Below are positions 1 through 5,082 of a DNA stretch of 5,082 nt, one piece after another (the first letter of the stretch is position 1; each line of letters begins with the position of its first letter). The translations under genes and the position numbers were made by a program. Source of the stretch: Planctomycetaceae bacterium (GTDB lineage Bacteria; Planctomycetota; Planctomycetia; Pirellulales; Pirellulaceae); NCBI GenBank assembly GCA_003501565.1, contig DNPC01000788.1, positions 1 to 5,082 on the forward strand, read 5' to 3'. The notes beneath the pieces are model-generated. The model did not search any database, had not been told where the DNA came from, and worked only from the letters and a program-made list of their open reading frames with translations.

Positions 1-57
1 TCGAGCAGCGTTGATCGCCGACTGCATTTCATGAATGGTTTTGTCTGAAATCTCCAT
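1..57 (-). CDS. Probable N-terminus of an unidentified protein, cut by the left edge
   Basis: An ATG at 57-55 on the minus strand opens a frame that stays open to the window edge and reads MEISDKTIHEMQSAINAAR. A purine-rich stretch (GTAGAGAG, about 12-19 bases upstream) is at best a weak, distant ribosome binding site. Two overlapping ATGs just upstream (ATGATG) are in another frame that meets a stop after 11 codons, so they are not the start. The peptide has an amphipathic helical look and no signal sequence. Nineteen residues are too few to assign a family. It lies 122 bases downstream of the pseudopilin gene on the same strand and could share its transcript. The plus-strand frames here all meet stops within 16 codons. 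It could also be chance, since a run of 19 open codons is not rare. Confidence 0.4.
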   Translation of the reverse strand, partial: MEISDKTIHEMQSAINAAR

Positions 58-179
58 ACATCATCTACTCTCTACCATGCGGTCGAAGTCGGCCGATGCT
101 GAGCTGCTGTTTGGAACCAGCTGCATGAGCACAGAGACGCGACGTTGGCATACTTGAGCCCGTGAGTTGTGAGATAACA
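58..179. other. Short intergenic spacer after the pseudopilin gene
   Basis: This 122-base gap separates the pseudopilin stop codon from the presumed start of the left-edge gene. The only hairpin I can see is a weak AGCTG/CAGCT stem with an 11-base loop at about 101-121, with no T-tract after it on either strand. It is not a convincing intrinsic terminator, so read-through from the pseudopilin gene into the left-edge gene is possible. Confidence 0.5.
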
Positions 180-797
180 TTACCACCAGCCAAACTTACG
201 AATGTCTTCTACTTTGTAGTACGACTGCACGGCGCCATCGCGCACATAATGGTATCCGCCGCGATGTGGTCCATCGAGCTCCACGAAAGAGTCGGCAGTG
301 GTCTCTGGGCTAGTCACCCAGGGAACGTCTAACTTTAGTGGCGCATCGAACACGACTGCGCTCCTGCGTATGTCCTTCGGTTTCACCTTAAGTACGTAGT
401 GAGCAAGCGAATTGGCGTGCTCCACAGGTTCGCGAAGCAAACTCTGCTGTGGGCACCGATAAATACTTGGCGCATCCACAATCGACGCGGGAAGTGTATC
501 GAGTGCGTCCCCAGTCGAAATAGTGTCTCGTCGAGCTTGTTGTTCCAGAAAAGGCAACAACTCCACCATCCAACCACCAACTTTCTCGTCTTCGGCTGGT
601 AACGGGATGTGTTTGTTGAGATCCAGGTACTGTATAAGCGCAAGATCTATCTGCCGGATGTTGTTCTTGCAAACCGATTCACGAGCACTTTCTCGCATCC
701 GAAATACAGCAGGAAGCAGGAACGCGAGCAGAACTCCAACAACGGTGATGACAACCAGCAATTCTGTCATCGTGAATCCTGGACGTGGACTGCTCAT
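180..797 (-). CDS. Type IV pilin-like / DUF1559-type pseudopilin, short form
   Basis: The product is 205 residues. It begins MSSPRPG followed by FTMTELLVV, a class III prepilin signal: cleavage is expected after Gly7, Phe8 becomes the methylatable first residue, and Glu12 is the conserved +5 glutamate. A hydrophobic helix covers residues 13-32. It is followed by RESARESVCKNNIRQIDLAL (35-54), which matches the REAAR-x-x-C-x-NNL-x-QI pattern of the planctomycete DUF1559 family. The C-terminus (GPHRGGYHYVRDGAVQSY, 176-193) resembles that family's H-x-GG-x-x-x-x-x-DG-x-V closing motif. Cys43 and Cys115 could pair. DUF1559 proteins are usually nearer 300 residues, so this one is short with a reduced middle. 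The start at 797 is preferred over an in-frame ATG at 839: AAAGGA lies 6 bases ahead of it, and it puts the prepilin motif at the very N-terminus. The protein would be processed by a prepilin peptidase and exposed across the membrane. The role of the family is unknown. Confidence 0.85.
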   Translation of the reverse strand: MSSPRPGFTMTELLVVITVVGVLLAFLLPAVFRMRESARESVCKNNIRQIDLALIQYLDLNKHIPLPAEDEKVGGWMVELLPFLEQQARRDTISTGDALDTLPASIVDAPSIYRCPQQSLLREPVEHANSLAHYVLKVKPKDIRRSAVVFDAPLKLDVPWVTSPETTADSFVELDGPHRGGYHYVRDGAVQSYYKVEDIRKFGWW

Positions 798-1036
798 TTG
801 ACGTCCTTTGCCGTTAGCGCTGTTCCCCTGCACCAGCATAGCAATCGAGACTCAGCCGTTGCTATTGCGTCCGTTCGTGACAGCATTGGGGCCTTGAGCT
901 CTGCAATAAATCCAAGCACGGCTACCGATTTACGTTCGGCAATACAAACGATACGCCCTAGCATGGTGACGGTCGCTTGTAATCGCCAGTTGAACGTCGC
1001 GGTGTCAATCGCATTGCAGTCCTCAGCACCGTCGGC
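798..1036. other. Intergenic region between kinase and pseudopilin genes
   Basis: This 239-base gap has no gene I can support. A plus-strand frame crosses it, but most of that frame lies antisense to the pseudopilin and it has no recognisable motif. On the minus strand an exact TTGACA lies at 1008-1003, but the hexamers 17-18 bases downstream (CGATTA, GATTAC) are poor -10 boxes, so a sigma-70-type promoter for the pseudopilin is only a weak possibility. There is no stem followed by a T-run after the kinase stop. The length allows an independent promoter for the pseudopilin. Confidence 0.5.
801..809 (-). promoter_or_regulatory. Ribosome binding site that fixes the pseudopilin start
   Basis: On the minus strand the sequence reads AAAGGACGTCAA directly before the ATG at 797-795. 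The AAGGA core with a 6-base spacing is the best Shine-Dalgarno match in the window. It decides between the ATG at 797 and the in-frame ATG at 839, which would add 14 residues before the prepilin leader. Confidence 0.7.
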
Positions 1037-4000
1037 TCAAACCGTTTCATCGGATCCACTCCGGCTTGCAAAATGCTCATAGTAAATCTCACTCAAGGCC
1101 TTCGCCTCGGCCCGAACGGCGTCGGCCTCCGAGGATCGGTCAAGATTATCCAAGCAATCAGCCTTGAACCAAAGGAGCTCGAACCTCTGCCAATCCTTGA
1201 GCTTGGCGACTTTCAACGCAGTTTCCACATCGGTGAGTCGCTGCGGATAGCGACCAAGTTTGCCAAGTAGTTCCAACCGAGCCTGCCAGCCGCGATAGTA
1301 GCTGGCGTACTCCGTCGTAACATACCGAGACCAGTCAAGTAGCTTTTCTTCGGTTAAGCTGTCGTGGACCTTTGTCCAATCCGGCGGATCCCCTCGAACA
1401 AGCGAGCATGCGACTATTATTCTAACTGCCAAGGCGCGATGGTATGCAGGATGATCCTCGGGGAACTCGATCACATGCGGTAGAGCATCCAGGCTTTTCT
1501 GAAGATCAACCAAGTTGGTTGCACGCACCAGTTGCATCCATTCTGGCGCGTCATCCGGATTCGCTCCCGCGTTACGTATGATCTGCAAAAGGTTGTCGAA
1601 TCCGTCATCCGGATTCCAAAAATTAGAAGTGACGCGATTGGTGCTCAGGTCAAGACCATCCAACATGTTGCGCGCACCAGTTTCCATTTGCCCATCGACG
1701 CATCGGAGAAACCCGATTTCCTGCAGGACTTTGCCAAATTCCCCTCCGAGTTCGACTGCCTTCGCGAGGTCTGCCTGAAAAAGCTTGTCGACCTCTTGTT
1801 TGCTCTCGGGTTTTTCAAGAAAGCTCTTCTGAACGAACATTGTGGATGCTCTACCGCTGTACGCCTCGGGTCCCTCAGGGTCGAGCTGAATACAGGAATC
1901 GAATCGTGCCAGCGCACACTTGTAATTCCCGGTAGTACCTTCGAGGAAGGCCAGTTGGTACATGGCCGGGTAGAAACGCGGATCAAGCCGTACCGCTTTC
2001 TCAAACAAACGTTGTGCTTCAGCTCGAGCTTCGCCCAATTTCGATTTCGTCCCAGCGGCTTCGGCGATCGACAGGAATGGCTTAAAAGTCTCTTTTGTCT
2101 GATCGAAAGTGACGTAAATGACAGCCATGTTGAAACAGTCGGTTGCACTCTCCGGTTCACCAGGTTCCATCGCAAAGAAATCCGCCAACCACTCGACGAA
2201 AACGACGTCACCTTTGCCCATCTCGACTATCGATCGGATGTACCGAGCAGCGGTGGTGGTGCGGTATTGTTCGGCATGTTCCAAGTAGCGTTCAGCGCTC
2301 TCGAACTTGGTCGTTAGATCGTCAGTCGGCATCACAGTAAAAATGTTCTCGTTGAGATTCTGACGAGTAAGTTCACCCATCCCCGCAAACGCTCGCATCG
2401 AAGCGAGTTTAAAGATCAAGTCATGTACTTGCTCGCGCAATCGAATCTGTTGCGCCTCAGCTAAATCCTTGTCTGGGAGGTCTTGGGTCCAGTCAAATGG
2501 CTTCGTTTTCGAGACATCCAGATCAAGAATGCTCAGACACTGCTTAGCCGATCGATAGGTTGAGTGTGTTTCTTGATTCACCGTGTAGTGATAATGTTTG
2601 CGAAGCATTCGATTGAAAGATTGCAAGCGTGTCGCGCGGTCGAGCTTTTCTTCCAACGCAGCTCGCAGCTGGTCAAGTTCGGAAATCCCAGCGAGTCTGG
2701 AGATCCCTTGCTTGACCACCTCGATAGCTGCTTCAAAGTCATCATTTTGGATCTGTGTCGTTGAGACGGCATCGGCCAACTCAGCCGCGGAGCGAATTTG
2801 CTGCAGGCGCTGCTGTTGTGCGAACTCACGAGCCTGATTTGCGCTGGCGATCAGCAAGGAAGCAACCACAGTGGCGGCTACAAACACGATGGAGGCGATT
2901 CCGGCTACAACCCAAGATTGGTGTTTCCGCATCCAACGGAAAAGTCGATCAGATAGATTCTCCTGCGCACATGAGACTGCCTCGTCAGCGGTAATCCGAT
3001 TCAAGTCCGCCACGATATCGGTTGTTCTGGAATATCGATCCTCAGGCGCCTTCGACAGCAGCTTTAGACAGATTGCATCCAGCGGTTTGGGCGTGTCAGT
3101 CACACGCGAGAGAGGCGGGGCAACTTCGTCGTGTGTGATCTTAGTCAGCAGCGAACTTAAGTCTTCACTCGAATGCGGGGGTGTCCCGGTAAGGATCTGA
3201 TAAAGAACCGCACCTAGCCCATAACGGTCGGTTGCTTCGGTAGCAGACCTCCCCTGAGCTTGCTCGGGCGCCATGTAGGCTGGCGTTCCCAGCAATTCGC
3301 CCTGACGCGTCGCCAAGTTGGAACCGCTATCGACCGGCGGTAATGTCTCAAGCACATCGCCACCAGAGGATTCAACGTGCTCTGACGCCGCCGCTCCGGG
3401 TGCGGCCTCCTGGGTTGCAAGCGACTTTGCAAGTCCCCAATCAAGAACGGCCGTTTCACCGAATTCGCCAAGATGAATATTGTCTGGTTTGAGATCACGA
3501 TGCAGTACTTTGTGAGAGTGTGCATAAGCAATCGTCTGACAAACACTCAGAAACGCGTCGATAAGTTTCTGCCGCGCGAGAGTGCGCTCCCGCGACTTTG
3601 GAGGAATTTTGTGAAACTCGCCAATCGCAGCTGTCAACGTTTCGCCACGCAGCAGTTTCATCGTATAGGACGGCTGACCGTCGTCCAGATGCGTCAGGTC
3701 GTAAATGGGCACGATGCCAGGGTGTTCGAGCTGTGCCGTGACACGCGCCTCCGCAACGAATCGCTCGCGTGTCCTCTCACTCGGCACAGGACTGGAAGGC
3801 AACTGCTTCCAAGCGATTTCGCGACCAAGTTTCCGATCTTCCACTCGCCAAACAACGCCCATCCCACCGCGAGCGTGCTCGGCAAGGCGACGGTAACGCG
3901 AAGCGGCCTGGCCCTCATCATCCGGCACTGGCTCGCTACTAGACGAGTGATCGTGGCGATCGTTTGCCGTTTCTGAGCTGAGGCCTTCGTCTTCATATTG

Positions 4001-4393
4001 GGTTGCGTATGCATCATCTACATCATCGCCGGAAAGACGACTGAGTCGCTCGCTGAGCCGTGACCGCAATTCCGGGCGTGATAACTCCGGAAACTGGCTG
4101 GTGAAATGCCTGACGACATCGTTGACATCGTGATGGTCGTATTGAGCTTGGCCAGCGGAGTTTCTATCAGCCTTGTTTCCATCGGCCTTGTTTCCACCAA
4201 TTGGAAACGTGCCGTGGTGAAGTTCAACTTCGGTCGCGATCAGGTCAATCAAGACGGAGGCCCGCGATCCCTCCCCTAACTGTCCATCATTGGCCGTAGC
4301 ATCCGGCAAGAAGTCTGCGATCATCGGAGACTTTTCTCCAGATGACCACGCTTTCCGAAATCGACTAATCGTTTCAGGCGGGGTTTCGTCCAT
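1037..4393 (-). CDS. Membrane-anchored Ser/Thr protein kinase with C-terminal TPR-like region (planctomycete type)
   Basis: The 1118-residue product is a Hanks-type kinase that transfers ATP phosphate to Ser/Thr of unknown targets. Residues 1-105 hold the leader common in planctomycete kinases (RFRKAWSSGEKSPMIADFLP, then LIDLIATEVELHHG, then FPEL). The catalytic domain spans about 167-470: glycine loop 174-179 (ARGGMG, first Gly replaced by Ala), Lys196 in AWK, Glu215 in helix C, HRDLKPDN with Asp300 and Asn305, DWG at 318-320 in place of DFG, APE at 375-377, Asp389 and Arg453. All catalytic residues are present, so it should be active. A Ser/Thr-rich insert (323-366) enlarges the activation segment. 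One membrane helix lies at 493-516; the basic RWMRKH before it puts the kinase in the cytoplasm and the C-terminus outside. Residues 517-590 look coiled-coil-like and 788-841 contain TPR-like helix pairs with xLDP turns. The ATG at 4393 is the only ATG after an in-frame TGA at 4429-4427. It has no clear ribosome binding site. Confidence 0.93.
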   Translation of the reverse strand: MDETPPETISRFRKAWSSGEKSPMIADFLPDATANDGQLGEGSRASVLIDLIATEVELHHGTFPIGGNKADGNKADRNSAGQAQYDHHDVNDVVRHFTSQFPELSRPELRSRLSERLSRLSGDDVDDAYATQYEDEGLSSETANDRHDHSSSSEPVPDDEGQAASRYRRLAEHARGGMGVVWRVEDRKLGREIAWKQLPSSPVPSERTRERFVAEARVTAQLEHPGIVPIYDLTHLDDGQPSYTMKLLRGETLTAAIGEFHKIPPKSRERTLARQKLIDAFLSVCQTIAYAHSHKVLHRDLKPDNIHLGEFGETAVLDWGLAKSLATQEAAPGAAASEHVESSGGDVLETLPPVDSGSNLATRQGELLGTPAYMAPEQAQGRSATEATDRYGLGAVLYQILTGTPPHSSEDLSSLLTKITHDEVAPPLSRVTDTPKPLDAICLKLLSKAPEDRYSRTTDIVADLNRITADEAVSCAQENLSDRLFRWMRKHQSWVVAGIASIVFVAATVVASLLIASANQAREFAQQQRLQQIRSAAELADAVSTTQIQNDDFEAAIEVVKQGISRLAGISELDQLRAALEEKLDRATRLQSFNRMLRKHYHYTVNQETHSTYRSAKQCLSILDLDVSKTKPFDWTQDLPDKDLAEAQQIRLREQVHDLIFKLASMRAFAGMGELTRQNLNENIFTVMPTDDLTTKFESAERYLEHAEQYRTTTAARYIRSIVEMGKGDVVFVEWLADFFAMEPGEPESATDCFNMAVIYVTFDQTKETFKPFLSIAEAAGTKSKLGEARAEAQRLFEKAVRLDPRFYPAMYQLAFLEGTTGNYKCALARFDSCIQLDPEGPEAYSGRASTMFVQKSFLEKPESKQEVDKLFQADLAKAVELGGEFGKVLQEIGFLRCVDGQMETGARNMLDGLDLSTNRVTSNFWNPDDGFDNLLQIIRNAGANPDDAPEWMQLVRATNLVDLQKSLDALPHVIEFPEDHPAYHRALAVRIIVACSLVRGDPPDWTKVHDSLTEEKLLDWSRYVTTEYASYYRGWQARLELLGKLGRYPQRLTDVETALKVAKLKDWQRFELLWFKADCLDNLDRSSEADAVRAEAKALSEIYYEHFASRSGSDETV
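2846..2917 (-). other. Transmembrane segment of the kinase
   Basis: Residues 493-516 of the kinase form an uninterrupted hydrophobic stretch rich in Val, Ile and Ala. It is flanked on the N-side by Arg and Lys (RWMRKHQ) and on the C-side by a polar Gln/Arg-rich helix. By the positive-inside rule the kinase domain faces the cytoplasm and the roughly 600-residue C-terminal part faces the periplasm. Confidence 0.85.
4151..4195 (-). repeat. 15-base tandem repeat within the kinase N-terminal region
   Basis: Two 15-base units (4195-4181 and 4180-4166) differ at one base and encode GNKAD twice. A third, degraded unit (4165-4151, 9 of 15 bases matching) encodes RNSAG. The array lies in a polar linker that separates the LIDLIATEVELHHG part of the planctomycete kinase leader from the FPEL part. 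It keeps the reading frame because each unit is five codons. Confidence 0.8.
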
Positions 4394-4463
4394 TGTCCAT
4401 GCCAGACTAACTGTGTAGTTTTCAGTTCATTCTGCGGTTCAGATCGCAGTCGCGAGCTAGGCA

Positions 4464-4469
4464 ATTCTA
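4464..4469 (-). promoter_or_regulatory. Candidate -10 box for the kinase gene
   Basis: On the minus strand TAGAAT matches TATAAT at five of six positions and lies about 70 bases before the kinase ATG. No recognisable -35 lies 16-18 bases upstream. Its main support is that the same extended sequence occurs in the opposite orientation toward nadA. Confidence 0.2.
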
Positions 4470-4536
4470 GCAGGCTCACTCCGCCAAAGGTGGCATACTC
4501 GATTCGGTTGGCATGCCCAAACATGGCCTCGAACGT

Positions 4537-4542
4537 TAGAAT
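4537..4542 (+). promoter_or_regulatory. Candidate -10 box for nadA
   Basis: TAGAAT matches the sigma-70 consensus TATAAT at five of six positions. The hexamer 17 bases upstream (TGCCCA) is a poor -35, and the box would give a leader of about 120 bases. A mirror copy of the same hexamer exists on the other strand. Planctomycete promoters are not well defined, so this is a weak call. Confidence 0.2.
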
Positions 4543-4670
4543 TGGCCGGATCGGCACAGTGGCGAACTCGCTGTTTCAATTGCCGCCTCGCCCCCCCTAC
4601 AGAGAGTGATGCGCGCCGCATGTTCAGAAGCTCTCGCTAGCGGCCGGTTTCAACAATCCTTGAGAATCCC

Positions 4671-5082
4671 ATGAGCATTGCACCAATCCTGCCCTCTTCG
4701 CCTGGAAAACTGCCGCTGAGCGATTACAAGACGCTTAGCAATGAGGAGCTTTGTGATCGCATTTCGGCTGGCCGGAAAAAGCTAGGCGATGAGCTGTTGA
4801 TTCTCGGTCACCACTACCAGCAGGACGAAGTGATCGAGCATGCGGACCTACGCGGCGATAGCTACCAGCTCAGCCAGATGGCGGCCGAAAGCCCCTCATG
4901 TCGCACGATTATTTTCTGCGGCGTGCACTTTATGGCGGAGACCGCGGACATCCTGGCTAACCGACCTGAAAAATTTACCGAGCGCGACGGTACGCGGGTT
5001 CGAGTCATTTTGCCGGATATGGCGGCCGGTTGTTCGATGGCAGATATGGCAGCTATCGGGCAAGTCGAAGACGCCTGGGAGC
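4671..5082 (+). CDS. nadA: Quinolinate synthase, N-terminal 137 codons (cut by the right edge)
   Basis: NadA condenses iminoaspartate with dihydroxyacetone phosphate to form quinolinate, the second step of de novo NAD synthesis. It is a cytoplasmic enzyme with a [4Fe-4S] cluster. The visible part shows family motifs in order: [18 protein letters not shown] (43-60), [12 protein letters not shown] (62-73), [16 protein letters not shown] (80-95) and [14 protein letters not shown] (113-126). Cys121 in the last motif fits the first of the three cluster ligands; the other two lie beyond the edge. His47 and Tyr49 fit the substrate-binding pair of the first repeat. The ATG at 4671 is the only start candidate after an in-frame TAG at 4638-4640, although the site ahead of it (GAG, 6 bases away) is a weak ribosome binding site. 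The family is usually about 300-370 residues, so more than half is missing. It is transcribed away from the kinase gene, with no visible functional link to it. Confidence 0.95.
   Translation, partial: MSIAPILPSSPGKLPLSDYKTLSNEELCDRISAGRKKLGDELLILGHHYQQDEVIEHADLRGDSYQLSQMAAESPSCRTIIFCGVHFMAETADILANRPEKFTERDGTRVRVILPDMAAGCSMADMAAIGQVEDAWE

Larger units (their letters stand above)
4394..4670. other. Divergent intergenic control region between the kinase gene and nadA
   Basis: The 277 bases must hold the promoters of both divergent genes. Visible elements are a CTGCG/CGCAG hairpin (4432-4449), the sequence TAGAATTGCC on the minus strand (4469-4460), an 8-base palindrome GGCATGCC (4510-4517), TAGAATTGGCC on the plus strand (4537-4547), a run of seven C around 4591, and a CGCTAGCG palindrome (4635-4642). 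A 78-codon minus-strand frame begins at 4557 and runs into the kinase start out of frame; it has no recognisable motif and I do not call it. Confidence 0.55.

Noticed and set aside
101..121. Hairpin after the pseudopilin gene as a terminator
   Set aside because: It has only five base pairs, a long loop and no T-tract.
798..839. A longer pseudopilin with 14 extra N-terminal residues
   Set aside because: The ATG at 797 has a good AAGGA site, and the prepilin leader is normally short. The upstream ATG at 839 has no comparable site.
979..1008. TTGACA with a GATTAC hexamer 18 bases downstream as a pseudopilin promoter
   Set aside because: The -35 is perfect but the -10 matches only 3 of 6 positions and lacks the final T. 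A single hexamer is expected by chance at about this frequency across a window of this size.
609..1082. A 157-codon plus-strand frame crossing the kinase-pseudopilin gap
   Set aside because: It overlaps the pseudopilin gene antisense and the last codons of the kinase. The part over the gap is low-information Ser/Ala-rich sequence with no motif. The pseudopilin on the opposite strand is clearly real.
1532..2317. A 261-codon plus-strand frame inside the kinase gene
   Set aside because: It is fully antisense to the kinase C-terminal region, which has coherent helical and TPR-like sequence. The antisense product shows no domain, has erratic composition and has no ribosome binding site I can see.
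4321..4557. A 78-codon minus-strand frame overlapping the kinase start
   Set aside because: It overlaps the kinase leader by about 70 bases in another frame, covers the likely promoter area, and shows no recognisable motif.
1..5082. A novel defence, mobile or CRISPR-like system
   Set aside because: There are no transposase, integrase, nuclease or toxin motifs, no spaced direct repeats and no composition break. The genes present are a signalling kinase, a pseudopilin and nadA.

Overview
The window looks like chromosomal DNA from a planctomycete of the Rhodopirellula/Pirellula type. The reasons are the genes themselves. There is a very large membrane-anchored Ser/Thr kinase with the N-terminal leader, HA-R-GGMG nucleotide loop and DWG motif that recur in planctomycete kinases. 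There is also a short DUF1559-like pseudopilin, a family greatly expanded in that phylum. Base composition is moderate and even, with no sign of a foreign insertion.

Layout from left to right. At 1-57 (minus) there is probably the first 19 codons of a gene that runs off the left edge. At 180-797 (minus) is a pseudopilin-like protein with a clear prepilin cleavage site and a good ribosome binding site that fixes its start. A 239-base gap (798-1036) holds no convincing gene. At 1037-4393 (minus) lies a 1118-residue kinase: regulatory N-terminus, kinase domain, one membrane helix, and a C-terminal half of about 600 residues with TPR-like helices. A 277-base divergent intergenic region (4394-4670) carries an inverted pair of TAGAATTG(G)CC elements around a GGCATGCC palindrome. 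At 4671 (plus) nadA (quinolinate synthase, NAD biosynthesis) begins and is cut by the right edge at codon 137.

The three minus-strand genes are co-directional, but gaps of 239 and 122 bases argue against tight translational coupling. A functional link between the kinase and the pseudopilin is possible but not shown. nadA is a housekeeping gene facing the other way and shares only the intergenic control region with the kinase. I see no RNA gene, insertion sequence, CRISPR array or defence system. The window appears to be ordinary core or semi-core planctomycete sequence; its most unusual parts are the architecture of the kinase and the symmetric elements upstream of it.
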